This document shows, in pieces, positions 5,989-13,189 of a DNA stretch of 17,545 nt. The DNA is from DASXSB01 sp036506275 (GTDB lineage Bacteria; Methylomirabilota; Methylomirabilia; Rokubacteriales; CSP1-6), in contig DASXSB010000106.1 in assembly GCA_036506275.1 (NCBI GenBank), positions 1 to 17,545 of the forward strand, read 5' to 3'. Every line of letters starts with the position of its first letter. Within the stretch, counting starts at the first letter, position 1. The translations under genes and the position numbers were made by a program. The notes below the pieces were generated by a model, which saw only the letters and a program-made list of their open reading frames with translations, did not search any database and was not told the origin of the DNA.

Positions 5989-6600
5989 TCACGCCCCCAG
6001 GCGGCGCACCTGCTCGCTCCGGAAGCAATCGCGCATGTGATCGTTCACGAGGCCGGCCGCCTGCATGAACGCGTAGCAGATGGTGGGGCCGACGAAGGCG
6101 AAGCCGAGCGCGCGGAGGTCGCGACTGAGCGCGCGCGAGGTGTCGGTGGCGGCCGGCACCTGGCGTGCGGTTGCCCACGGCTGCTGGAGCGGCCGCCCGT
6201 TCACGAAGCGCCACACGTACGCATCGAAGCTCCCGTGCGCGCGCTGCACGGCCAGGAACGCGCGCGCGTTGGTGACGACGGCGTCCACCTTGGCGCGATG
6301 CCGGATGATGCCGGGATCCTGGAGCAGGCGCTCCCGGCGGCGCGCGGTGTACCTCGCGATCGTGGCGACGTCGAACCCTTCGAAGGCGCGCCGATATCCC
6401 TCGCGGCGTGCGAGCACGGTGGCCCAGCTCAGCCCGGCCTGGGCGCCCTCGAGGACGAGCAGCTCGAACAACGCGCGGTCGTCGTGGACGGGCACGCCCC
6501 ACTCCTCGTCGTGATAGCGAATCATCTGCTCGCCCGTCGCCCATCGGCACCGCGGCTTCGTCGGTGGTGGCGCCGGTTGCCGTCGCCGCGCGGCGCTCAT
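5989..6600 (-). CDS. tag: DNA-3-methyladenine glycosylase I
   Basis: 203 residues from ATG 6600, somewhat longer than E. coli Tag (187) owing to an Arg/Pro-rich N-terminus. The enzyme removes 3-methyladenine from alkylated DNA, starting base excision repair. Family landmarks are present: the zinc ligands C18, H30, H188 and C192; the active-site stretch LEGAQAGLSW with E51; GIIRHRAKV at about 97-105; and FVGPTICYAFMQAAGLVNDH near the C-terminus. The frame is open much further upstream, but the ATG at 6600 overlaps the stop of the preceding reductase gene (ATGA), which fixes the start well. It is the last gene of the coupled run that begins at 9403. The association with chromate transport suggests a stress-response grouping, although the linkage may be incidental. 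Confidence 0.93.
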   Translation of the reverse strand: MSAARRRQPAPPPTKPRCRWATGEQMIRYHDEEWGVPVHDDRALFELLVLEGAQAGLSWATVLARREGYRRAFEGFDVATIARYTARRRERLLQDPGIIRHRAKVDAVVTNARAFLAVQRAHGSFDAYVWRFVNGRPLQQPWATARQVPAATDTSRALSRDLRALGFAFVGPTICYAFMQAAGLVNDHMRDCFRSEQVRRLGA

Positions 6601-7460
6601 CGCCGATTGAAGCGCCAGCGCCGGAAGGTGAAGCCGCTGTCCGGCGCGATGCGGCCCTCCGCGATCAGCTCCGCGCCCTCCCGCGCGAAGTCGAAGATCT
6701 TCAGCACGCCTTCGTGCTCGGATTCGTCGATCTCGACGTCGGTGACGGTGAGGAAGACCTCGTCGAGCAGGCGCGCCGCGTGGAGCGCACGCAGGATGGT
6801 GTCGCCCCCTTCGCACGCGAGATAGCGGACGCCGCGATCGGCGAAGAGCCGCGCGTGCGCGCGCTCGAGCCCGGCAGGATCGAGGCATGGCTCGACGATC
6901 AGCGGAATCCCGCGCACGCCGGCGCCGCGCGTGGTCAGCTCACCTGCTCCCGCCTCCGTGGTCACTACGATCGCCTCCAGCCCCGGCATGTTGAAGACGG
7001 GATGATCGAGTCCAAGCCGCCCGTAGAGCGAATAGATGATGTTGCGCGGATGATAGGGCAGCCCGTGCTCGACGCGGAAGCGGTAGAGCTCCGGCACCGG
7101 CTCGTCGCCCGGCTCCTGCGGCGTCTGCACCAGGCGAGGCTGGTCGCGATTGGTCTGGGCGCCGATGCCGGCGTCGCCGAAGGCGCGATAGAAGCGCATC
7201 TGGCGCCGGTCCGCGATCCGCTCGCGGCGCGTGTTGTCGCCGCCCAGGACGGTGAGCACGGGATCGTCGCCGCCGGCCTTGCGTGACCACGCCACCACGC
7301 CGTTGGCGGAGGCCACCATCACGCCGTAGATCCAGGGCCGGTCCTCCCACGGCGGCGGAAAGCCGATCGGCTCCCACCGCTCGGGATCGGGCGACGTGCG
7401 ACCGAACGGATAGCGCGCCTCTAGATTTCGATACCAGTGCACGCGCGTGGCGCACGTCAC
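6597..7460 (-). CDS. RibD C-terminal domain / dihydrofolate-reductase-like reductase
   Basis: 287 residues from GTG 7460, supported by AGGA 7 nt upstream and a GTGA overlap with the previous gene. The fold features match the RibD_C family (the reductase half of RibD): RPWIYGVMVASANGVVAW is the first strand-loop with the conserved NG; a central IVVTTEAGAGEL strand; and the nucleotide-binding stretch GVRYLACEGGDTILRALHAARLLDEVFLTVTD, where EGG is the typical NADPH motif. RibD itself reduces a pyrimidine intermediate of riboflavin synthesis, but this protein lacks the deaminase half and no rib gene is nearby. It also has an unusual middle insertion with a YHPRNIIYSLYGRLG segment. I would call it a stand-alone NAD(P)H-dependent reductase of unknown substrate. 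Confidence 0.8.
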   Translation of the reverse strand: MTCATRVHWYRNLEARYPFGRTSPDPERWEPIGFPPPWEDRPWIYGVMVASANGVVAWSRKAGGDDPVLTVLGGDNTRRERIADRRQMRFYRAFGDAGIGAQTNRDQPRLVQTPQEPGDEPVPELYRFRVEHGLPYHPRNIIYSLYGRLGLDHPVFNMPGLEAIVVTTEAGAGELTTRGAGVRGIPLIVEPCLDPAGLERAHARLFADRGVRYLACEGGDTILRALHAARLLDEVFLTVTDVEIDESEHEGVLKIFDFAREGAELIAEGRIAPDSGFTFRRWRFNRR

Positions 7461-8032
7461 GATCGATTCCTACGTCGTGCGCGCGCGAGCAGCGGTCGTC
7501 GTGATGGCGCCGGCCGCCCAGCGTCCGCCGGCGTCGCGTCGGGTGGCGCCGGTGCCGGCGTCGCCGGCGCCGAGAGGAGCGGAACGACCTCGGGGGCGAG
7601 CGTCGGGCCGTCGACGTGGATCCGAGCGACGGTCACGGGGAGACTGAACCGCCGCGGCCCGGCACTCCCCGGATTCAGGAAGAGCACGCTCCCCTGCCAG
7701 CGGATCGCCGGTCGATGTGAGTGCCCGGCGATGACCACGTCGATGCCGGCGGCGATGGGATCGCGCGTGAGCGTCTTCACGTCGTGGAGGACGTGCACGC
7801 GGAATTGCGCGACGTCGATGTCCAGCACCTCGGGCAGCGACCGCGCCCAGGAGTCCGTGTCGTTGTTGCCGCGAACGGCCACCACGGGCGCGAGCGCGCG
7901 CAGGTGCTCGAGGACGTCGGCGCTCCCGATGTCACCGGCGTGGACGATGAGCGCGGAGCCCTCGAGAGCCGCCACCGCTTCGGGGCGCAGGAGGCCGTGG
8001 GTGTCGGAGATGACGCCGATGACCGTCGTCAT
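7457..8032 (-). CDS. YfcE/MJ0936-type metallophosphoesterase
   Basis: 191 residues from ATG 8032, one base after the chrA stop. All calcineurin-like metal motifs are present: SDTHG with D10 and H12, HAGDIG with D34, GNND with N57, LHD with H83, and GHSH with H104 and H106. This places it in the small phosphodiesterase group (YfcE, MJ0936), two-metal enzymes that cleave phosphodiesters such as model substrates or cyclic nucleotides; the physiological substrate is generally unknown. The catalytic domain ends near residue 150, followed by an Ala/Pro-rich and then Arg-rich tail of about 40 residues with low complexity, not needed for the fold. Its stop overlaps the next start in a GTGA. Confidence 0.9.
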   Translation of the reverse strand: MTTVIGVISDTHGLLRPEAVAALEGSALIVHAGDIGSADVLEHLRALAPVVAVRGNNDTDSWARSLPEVLDIDVAQFRVHVLHDVKTLTRDPIAAGIDVVIAGHSHRPAIRWQGSVLFLNPGSAGPRRFSLPVTVARIHVDGPTLAPEVVPLLSAPATPAPAPPDATPADAGRPAPSRRPLLARARRRNRS

Positions 8033-8033
8033 C

Positions 8034-9182
8034 TCACCGCGCGAGCAGACGGACGATCAGCCCGACGGTACCGCCGCCCAGGATGAGCCACGCGGAGTTG
8101 ATGCGGCCGCGTACGAGCAGCACTGCCGCCACGACGGCGAGAGCCGCCGTCACGATGTCGACGATGGCGGCGCGCGCCAGCGTCACCGTCACCCCGGCCA
8201 TGAGGGCGAGGGCGGCGACGTTCACGCCGTCGAGCGCCGCCGCCGTCCAGCGCCACGCTCGCATCCGGGGCACGAGCGGTCGGCTGAGGGCCACGAACAC
8301 GAAGGACGGCAGGAAGATGGCAAGCGTCGCGAGCAGCGCACCCGGCCACCCGGCCACGAGGTAGCCAACGAAGGTGGCGGTGGTGAACACGGGTCCCGGC
8401 GTGAACTGTCCGACGGACACGGCGTCGAGGAGCTGGCGGTCCGTGAGCCAGCCCAACCGGCTCACGAAGTCGTTGCGCAGGAAGGCGAGCAGCACGTAAC
8501 CGCTTCCGTAGAGCACGGCCCCGATCTTCAGGAAGGTCAGGAAGAGCGTGGTGAGGGCGCCGCTCGCCGGCGCGATGGCGGGAGTGGCGCCGGCGGTGCC
8601 GCCGAGGACCGACATCAGCGCTGATGCCGTCATGGCGGTCCTCCCCTGCCCGTAGCGCGCGAGGGCCACGACCGCGCCCCCACCGAAGAGCAACACGAGC
8701 TCGTGCACGCCCGCGAAGTATCCGATCGCCACCGCGACCCCGACGGCGGCCGCCAGCGGTCCGCGCACGGTCGTGCGCCCGAGGTTCCACATCGCCTGCA
8801 CGACCACGGCGATCACGACGGGCTGGATCCCGTAGAGCAAGCCCAGGACCTCCGGGCGCGTGCCGTAGGTGACGTAGGCCCACGCGCACACGAGAACGAG
8901 CACGGTGGCGGGAACGATGAAGCACATGCCGCCCACGACGAGCCCCGCCGCGCCCGCCCGGCGCGCGCCGAGATGAATGGCCATCTCGGTGGAGTTCGGC
9001 CCGGGGATCAGGTTGGTCATGCCGAGGAGGTCGACGAACTCCGCGTCGCTGACCCAGCGCCGGCGGCGGACGACCTCGTCCCGCATGAGCGCGATGTGAG
9101 CGGCGGGACCGCCGAAGCCGATGGCGCCGAGCTTCAGGAACACCGCCGCCACCTCACGCAGCGGCCGCGGCTCCGTCTTCAC
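8034..9182 (-). CDS. chrA: Chromate transporter, long bidomain ChrA (CHR family)
   Basis: 382 residues from GTG 9182, close to the roughly 400 of long-chain ChrA. The frame is open further upstream, but GTG 9182 overlaps the stop of the preceding small gene (GTGA), which I take as the start. Two homologous CHR halves are visible. The N half begins FLKLGAIGFGGPAAHIALM and contains LIPGPNSTEMAIHLG. The C half begins TFLKIGAVLYGSGYVLLAFL and contains SVGQFTPGPVFTTATFVGY. These GG and PGP motifs are the family hallmarks. Many hydrophobic helices make it an integral inner-membrane protein. ChrA exports chromate using proton motive force; some CHR proteins move sulfate-like anions instead. No chrB regulator is seen nearby. 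Confidence 0.92.
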   Translation of the reverse strand: MKTEPRPLREVAAVFLKLGAIGFGGPAAHIALMRDEVVRRRRWVSDAEFVDLLGMTNLIPGPNSTEMAIHLGARRAGAAGLVVGGMCFIVPATVLVLVCAWAYVTYGTRPEVLGLLYGIQPVVIAVVVQAMWNLGRTTVRGPLAAAVGVAVAIGYFAGVHELVLLFGGGAVVALARYGQGRTAMTASALMSVLGGTAGATPAIAPASGALTTLFLTFLKIGAVLYGSGYVLLAFLRNDFVSRLGWLTDRQLLDAVSVGQFTPGPVFTTATFVGYLVAGWPGALLATLAIFLPSFVFVALSRPLVPRMRAWRWTAAALDGVNVAALALMAGVTVTLARAAIVDIVTAALAVVAAVLLVRGRINSAWLILGGGTVGLIVRLLAR

Positions 9183-9403
9183 TGGCTGAGGTCGAAGCCG
9201 TTCTGGCCCGCCGATTCGCGGGCGACGATGTCCTGCGCCACGTCGAAGCCGTGGCTTTCGAGAAGGGGCCGGAGGCGCTCCTTGACGTCGGACGACAGCG
9301 ACCACGGGGCGGTCGTGCGAGGCCGCCGGGAGCCGCCGCGGACGACTTCCTCCACCACCGCGTGCTGCCGGAGTCGCCAGAACTCGAGGAACAGTCGGGG
9401 CAC
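9179..9403 (-). CDS. Small hypothetical protein preceding chrA
   Basis: About 74 residues from GTG 9403. The start is uncertain: there is no clear ribosome-binding site and the frame is open upstream. The visible sequence has a helical N-terminus (FLEFWRLRQHAVVEEVV), a basic linker, and a C-terminal part SDVKERLRPLLESHGFDVAQ that looks like a folded helix-strand unit. The main support is a GTGA overlap with chrA at 9179-9182, the same coupling used elsewhere in this operon. It does not resemble ChrB. No function can be assigned. Confidence 0.5.
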   Translation of the reverse strand: MPRLFLEFWRLRQHAVVEEVVRGGSRRPRTTAPWSLSSDVKERLRPLLESHGFDVAQDIVARESAGQNGFDLSQ

Positions 9404-9432
9404 GGGCGGCTCGCTTACACTACGAGGCGAGC

Positions 9433-9552
9433 ATGCGCCCGTCCAAGCTCCAGCTTCTGATCCTCGCCCTCACGCTGGGTGCGATCGCCATGATGTTCTG
9501 GCCGCTCGTTCAGGAGATGCTCCGCATGTCGTTGGAGCCGCCGCCCTTCTAG
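9433..9552 (+). CDS. 39-residue single-pass membrane peptide
   Basis: ATG 9433 to TAG 9550-9552, with GAGG 5 nt upstream. The peptide starts MRPSKLQ, continues into one hydrophobic helix (LLILALTLGAIAMMFWPLV), and ends in a short acidic/amphipathic tail with PPPF. The basic N-terminus and acidic tail suggest N-in topology. It is encoded on the plus strand, opposite to its neighbours. Its stop shares the palindrome CTAG (9549-9552) with the stop of the converging secreted-protein gene. A TACACT -10-like hexamer occurs at 9415-9420, but too close to the start to be convincing. Small membrane peptides are often missed by gene callers; the call is moderate. Confidence 0.5.
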   Translation: MRPSKLQLLILALTLGAIAMMFWPLVQEMLRMSLEPPPF

Positions 9553-9965
9553 GCGCGGCCGTTCACCTCGCGCTGCTCTCGGTTGCTCAGCGTAGCCACC
9601 ACCTTCGCTGTCGTCAACGCCGAGGCGCGGTACCGTCCACCGCCGTGTTCGTGCACGACCCCGGGCACCCGCGACGGTGGAACGCTGTCGGGCGCGCGGC
9701 GGCTCCCGTCGCCCCGCGCCTCCTCTTCGCTCGCATAGCAGCGCTCCGGACTGGCCTCCTCGTAGAACCGGCTGCGGGGGACGTAGTACACGCGACGGCC
9801 GCTTTCGACGGAGACGTAGCCCTTGATCGGGTGCGTGGCGGGACAGCTCCACGGAGTGTCGGGCGCCACCCCGGGGCGCTCGTCGGCGCCGGCCGGCGCC
9901 AGCGCCAGCGCGCCGCCGAGCAGGAACGCGCCGCTCCGCACGATGACGAAACCGGCCGCGCGCAC
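9549..9965 (-). CDS. Secreted protein with a small Cys-containing domain (sunset-like)
   Basis: About 138 residues from GTG 9965, directly after the response regulator stop (1-nt gap). Another GTG at 9941 is possible. An N-terminal signal peptide is visible (hydrophobic core SGAFLLGGALALA, likely cleavage after APAGA). The mature part contains CPATHPIKGYVSVESGRR, then YYVPRSRFYEEASPERCYAS, then EEEARGDGSRRA. This pattern of C-x-KG-(N/Y)-x-S...GxRxYYxP...YxxxxPExC(F/Y)xSxxEA resembles the small sunset-type domain often found after secreted nucleases. Here no nuclease domain is attached. The C-terminus is low complexity. Its position after a two-component system suggests an exported output or accessory, which is inference. 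Confidence 0.65.
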   Translation of the reverse strand: MRAAGFVIVRSGAFLLGGALALAPAGADERPGVAPDTPWSCPATHPIKGYVSVESGRRVYYVPRSRFYEEASPERCYASEEEARGDGSRRAPDSVPPSRVPGVVHEHGGGRYRASALTTAKVVATLSNREQREVNGRA

Positions 9966-9966
9966 G

Positions 9967-10731
9967 CTACAGCCCCAGGCGCTCCTTGAGCGCGCGCACG
10001 CGGTCGCGGGCCACCTCCAGCTCGGTGCGCGCGTTGCCCTTGAGCCGCACGAGCAGGCGCCCGCCCAGGTGCGTGTGGATCTCCGCGACCCAGGCCAGGT
10101 TGACGAGCGTGGAGCGATGGATGCGAAGGAAGCGGGCGGGATCGAGCTTGCGCTCCAGCTCGGCGATGGTGTGGTCGAGGAGATACTCCTTCTCCGGGGT
10201 GACGGCATACGTGGCGCGATCGCGGGCCGCGATGTGCGTCACGCGCGCGACGTCGACGAGGTCGACGCGCTCGCCCACGCGCGAGGCCAGACGCTCCGTG
10301 AAGACCGGCCGGCGCAGCGACTCCGTCACCCGCTCCAGCACCGACCGCAGCGCCTCGGGACTCTGGTCCTCCCGCCGGTCCGCGAGCCGTTCCAGCGTGC
10401 GATCGAGACGCGCCCGTTCGACCGGCTTGAGCAGATAGTCGACGGCGTTCGTCTCGAAGGCGTGGACCGCGTGGTGATCGTAGGCGGTGGTGAACACGAC
10501 CATGGGCGCGACGGGGAGACGCTCCAGGAGCTGGAAGCCGTCGAGACCGGGCATCTGGATGTCGAGGAAGAGAACGTCGGGGGTGGCGGCCGGCAACTCG
10601 GCGAGGGCGGCTTCGGGGTCGGTGGCGCGTCCCACGACCTCCACGCGCGAGGTCGCTTCCAGCAGGCGAACGAGGCGACGGAGCGCGAGCGGCTCGTCGT
10701 CGACCACGAAGGCCCGGAGCCGCGGCTTCAC
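9967..10731 (-). CDS. LytTR-family response regulator (AlgR/LytT type)
   Basis: 254 residues from GTG 10731, which overlaps the kinase stop (GTGA). The N-terminal receiver has the acidic pair D11-D12, the phospho-acceptor D57 in FLDIQMPG, T81 and K102 in LLKPV. The C-terminal LytTR DNA-binding domain spans roughly 150-250, with the hallmark strands HIAARDRATYAVT, the segment FLRIHRSTLVNLAWVAEI and the final LLVRLKGNARTELEVARDRV. LytTR regulators bind paired direct repeats and often control envelope, adhesion or export genes. With the LytS-type kinase it forms a complete two-component system. The target genes cannot be read from the window, though the flanking membrane and secreted proteins are candidates. 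Confidence 0.93.
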   Translation of the reverse strand: MKPRLRAFVVDDEPLALRRLVRLLEATSRVEVVGRATDPEAALAELPAATPDVLFLDIQMPGLDGFQLLERLPVAPMVVFTTAYDHHAVHAFETNAVDYLLKPVERARLDRTLERLADRREDQSPEALRSVLERVTESLRRPVFTERLASRVGERVDLVDVARVTHIAARDRATYAVTPEKEYLLDHTIAELERKLDPARFLRIHRSTLVNLAWVAEIHTHLGGRLLVRLKGNARTELEVARDRVRALKERLGL

Positions 10732-11822
10732 GCCGTCAACGTCTGCTCGATCGGCAGGCGTGGGAGCGAGATCGTGACCATCGTCCCCCCGTCGCGCCGC
10801 GCCACCGTCAGCGTGGCGTTGGCGCCGAACCGGACCGCGAGCCGACTCTGGAGGTTCTCGAGGCCGTGGCCGGGCGTGGCGGCGTCGAGCGTGAAGCCGG
10901 GACCGTCGTCCCAGACGGAGACGATCGCGCGGGGTCCCTCCGCCCGCGTCTCCACGCGGATCCGGCCTCCGCTCCGCCGGGGGGCGACGGCGTGCTTCAC
11001 GCTGTTCTCCACCACCGTCTGGACGGAAAGCGGGGGCACCGCGCATCCGTCCACGTCGGGATCGGCGTCGACGACGTACGAGAGCCGCTCCCCGAGACGC
11101 GCTTTCTCGATTTCCAGGTAGTCGACGACGATTTTGAGCTCGTCGGCGATTGGTACCGTCCCGCGCTGTCCGGCGTCCAGAGAGAAGCGGAGGAGAGCAG
11201 CCAACCGTTCCACCGTGCGCTCGGCGCGGGCGGGATCCTCGTAGACGAGGGCGGTGACGGCGTTCAGGGTGTTGAAGAGGAAGTGCGGCCGGAGCCGGGA
11301 TTCGAGCGACGACAAACGCGCCTCCAGCGCCAGCTTTCGCGTCCGCTCCTGCTCCAGCTCGCGCGTGCGGATCTCGAGCGTGGCCGCCTCCAGCCGGGAG
11401 CGTAGCTGACCGTGGAGGCTCATGCTGGCGCCCACCACCACGCCGAGCAGGGCCACGATGGGAAGATCGGCCCGGAATCGATCCCAGAACGACGTGGAGG
11501 GAGACAAGCCGAGGGCGGCGATCGCGAGCCCCGCCGCCAGTGTGGCTCCCACGGCGATGACGAGGATGACACCGACCAGCACGAGCCACCGGCCGCCGCC
11601 GGTCAACGGAAGCCGGTGAACGAGGGGAGGCAGCACGACGCCGGACAGCGCGCCCATCGCGGTCGCATAGATGAGCGAGTAGACGAGCGTGCTGCGAAAC
11701 ATCCAGGATCCGACGAGGCTCGTGGACAGGAGCGCCATCGCGACCGCCGCCGCCAGGCTCACCACCGCCACCTCGAGCCAGTGCGACGAGAGATTGCGCA
11801 GCGGACGGCCGCCCGGGATCAT
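10728..11822 (-). CDS. LytS/YehU-type sensor histidine kinase
   Basis: 364 residues. About four hydrophobic segments occupy residues 15-135 (for example VAVVSLAAAVAMALLSTSL and VLVGVILVIAVGATLAAGLA), making a membrane sensor domain without a clear periplasmic domain. A coiled-coil-like Glu/Arg-rich linker (140-175) leads to the His_kinase motif RLRPHFLFNTLNAV with H180, then the ATPase domain with N273 in ENSVKHA, DDGPGF at 305-310 and GHGLENL at 318-324. This is the kinase type that pairs with LytTR regulators, and the downstream gene is exactly that. The start ATG 11822 has no obvious ribosome-binding site and lies 13 bp after the small membrane gene, suggesting coupling. The signal sensed is unknown. 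Confidence 0.93.
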   Translation of the reverse strand: MIPGGRPLRNLSSHWLEVAVVSLAAAVAMALLSTSLVGSWMFRSTLVYSLIYATAMGALSGVVLPPLVHRLPLTGGGRWLVLVGVILVIAVGATLAAGLAIAALGLSPSTSFWDRFRADLPIVALLGVVVGASMSLHGQLRSRLEAATLEIRTRELEQERTRKLALEARLSSLESRLRPHFLFNTLNAVTALVYEDPARAERTVERLAALLRFSLDAGQRGTVPIADELKIVVDYLEIEKARLGERLSYVVDADPDVDGCAVPPLSVQTVVENSVKHAVAPRRSGGRIRVETRAEGPRAIVSVWDDGPGFTLDAATPGHGLENLQSRLAVRFGANATLTVARRDGGTMVTISLPRLPIEQTLTA

Positions 11823-11835
11823 GGCCGCGATCGTA

Positions 11836-12060
11836 TCACTGTGCCGACCGCTCCTTCACCGACCCCGGTCCCTGCCCGGCCTCGTCGCCGCCCCTGAACG
11901 CGCGGCGCGCGGCGCCCGCCACGAGGAGGGCGACGCCGACCAGGAACGTCGTCCAGTAGCCGGGAATGTCGAGGGCGGCCCGCGCGACGACGATCAGCCC
12001 GATGGCGGTCACGATGAGGCCGGCCTGCATCAACCCGAACCCGGAGCACTGGCGTCTCAT
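11836..12060 (-). CDS. Small two-helix membrane protein, first gene of the two-component operon
   Basis: 74 residues from ATG 12060, with an excellent Shine-Dalgarno, GGGAGGAG (12068-12075), 7 nt upstream; this rules out a longer reading that begins at 12108. Two hydrophobic helices, LMQAGLIVTAIGLIVVARAAL and WTTFLVGVALLVAGAARRAF, are separated by a short IPGY turn, with a charged cytosolic tail. It resembles generic small inner-membrane proteins (DUF-type). It ends 13 bp before the kinase start and is probably co-transcribed with it, so it could modulate the sensor. That role is inference from position only. Confidence 0.7.
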   Translation of the reverse strand: MRRQCSGFGLMQAGLIVTAIGLIVVARAALDIPGYWTTFLVGVALLVAGAARRAFRGGDEAGQGPGSVKERSAQ

Positions 12061-12178
12061 GGTTTGTCTCCTCCCGTGATGCAGGATCGCGCATCGAGCG
12101 GCGGGCATCGCCGGGAATTCGACGAAGGCGCGCCGGTGACCACGAGAGGCGGGCCGGCGGGGACGAAGGGCGGATGTA

Positions 12179-13168
12179 TCAGGTCCGCGCGGGGCCGTAT
12201 ACCTCCGGATTCACGCAGTGGGGTGGGCGCCGCCCTTCCATCACGGCGAGGATGTTGTCGACCACGATGTGATGCATCTCCTCGCGCAGCTCGCCGACCG
12301 CGCTCCCGAGGTGAGGCGTGAGGACGACGTTGGTGAGGGCGAGCAGCGCGGGGTCGGGCGCGGGCTCGTGCTCGTAGACGTCGAGCCCGGCGCCTGCGAT
12401 GGTGCCGCGGGCGAGCGCCTCCACCAGCGCTTTCTCGTCGACGACGGGGCCGCGCGACGTGTTGACGAGATAGGCGGAGCGCTTCATCAACGCAAGCTCG
12501 CGGGCGCCGATCAGGTGATGGGTGGCCCCCGAGTAGCTCGGATGGAGAGAGACGAAGTCGGCATCGGTGAGGAGCTGGTCGAGGGACGAGAACGTCATGC
12601 GCCGGCTCTGCTCGTCGCGCGGGGACAGCCGGCGGGGATCGTAGTAGACGACGCGCATGCCGAACCCGGTCGCACGGTCGGCCACCGCCTGTCCGACGCG
12701 GCCCGCGCCCACGATCCCGAGGATCTTGCCGGACACGTAGCGGCCCTCCAGATAGGCGGACTGCGATCCTGGAAACCTCCCCGCCCGCACGAGACGGTCG
12801 CCCTCGAGCACGCGTCGGGCCACCGCCAGCAACAGCGCCCACGTGAGGTCGGCGGTCGCCTCCGTGACGACGGCGGGGATGACGGTGACGGGAATCCCGC
12901 GCGCCGTCGCCTCCGCCACGTCGATGTTGGCGGGCACGATGGCCATGGAGGCGATCATGCGGAGCGCGGGATTGGCGCCGATCACCTCGGCGTCGACGAT
13001 GTCGTGCAGGAGGCAGAAGAGGTAGTCGTGCATGCGGACGGCGCCCAGCAGATCGGCCCGGGGGAGAATGCGCGAGGCGTCACCGTCGCACGTGACGTCG
13101 GCGGCACCCCGCAGCCGTTCGAGCGCGCTCGCAGAAATCGGCTGCGTGACGAAGACCTTCGATCGCAT
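12179..13168 (-). CDS. D-isomer-specific 2-hydroxyacid dehydrogenase
   Basis: 329 residues, typical length. The NAD(P)-binding Rossmann motif GIVGAGRVGQAVA (G154 to G159 core) is followed by YYDP, whose Asp (D177) points to NADH over NADPH. The catalytic triad is intact: R239 in NTSRGPVVD, E268 in YEHEP and H286 in TPHLGSA. The family reduces or oxidises alpha-keto/hydroxy acids such as glyoxylate or hydroxypyruvate; the exact substrate is undetermined. It starts 21 bp after the XdhC-YHS stop and so is probably the last gene of the CO dehydrogenase operon. Glyoxylate or glycerate metabolism would fit an organism fixing CO-derived carbon, but that is inference. The 118 bp after it hold a weak 5-bp hairpin (12099-12113) and no clear terminator. 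Confidence 0.9.
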   Translation of the reverse strand: MRSKVFVTQPISASALERLRGAADVTCDGDASRILPRADLLGAVRMHDYLFCLLHDIVDAEVIGANPALRMIASMAIVPANIDVAEATARGIPVTVIPAVVTEATADLTWALLLAVARRVLEGDRLVRAGRFPGSQSAYLEGRYVSGKILGIVGAGRVGQAVADRATGFGMRVVYYDPRRLSPRDEQSRRMTFSSLDQLLTDADFVSLHPSYSGATHHLIGARELALMKRSAYLVNTSRGPVVDEKALVEALARGTIAGAGLDVYEHEPAPDPALLALTNVVLTPHLGSAVGELREEMHHIVVDNILAVMEGRRPPHCVNPEVYGPART

Positions 13169-13189
13169 CGACGATCGGCGTTGACTTGG

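Noticed and set aside
9967..11589. Reading the response regulator frame as one 540-residue protein
   Set aside because: The upstream part lies inside the kinase gene in another frame and is low complexity. The receiver domain begins at GTG 10731.
12099..12113. GC-rich hairpin after the 2-hydroxyacid dehydrogenase gene as a terminator
   Set aside because: Only a 5-bp stem with no T-run. Such short GC hairpins are common by chance at this base composition.
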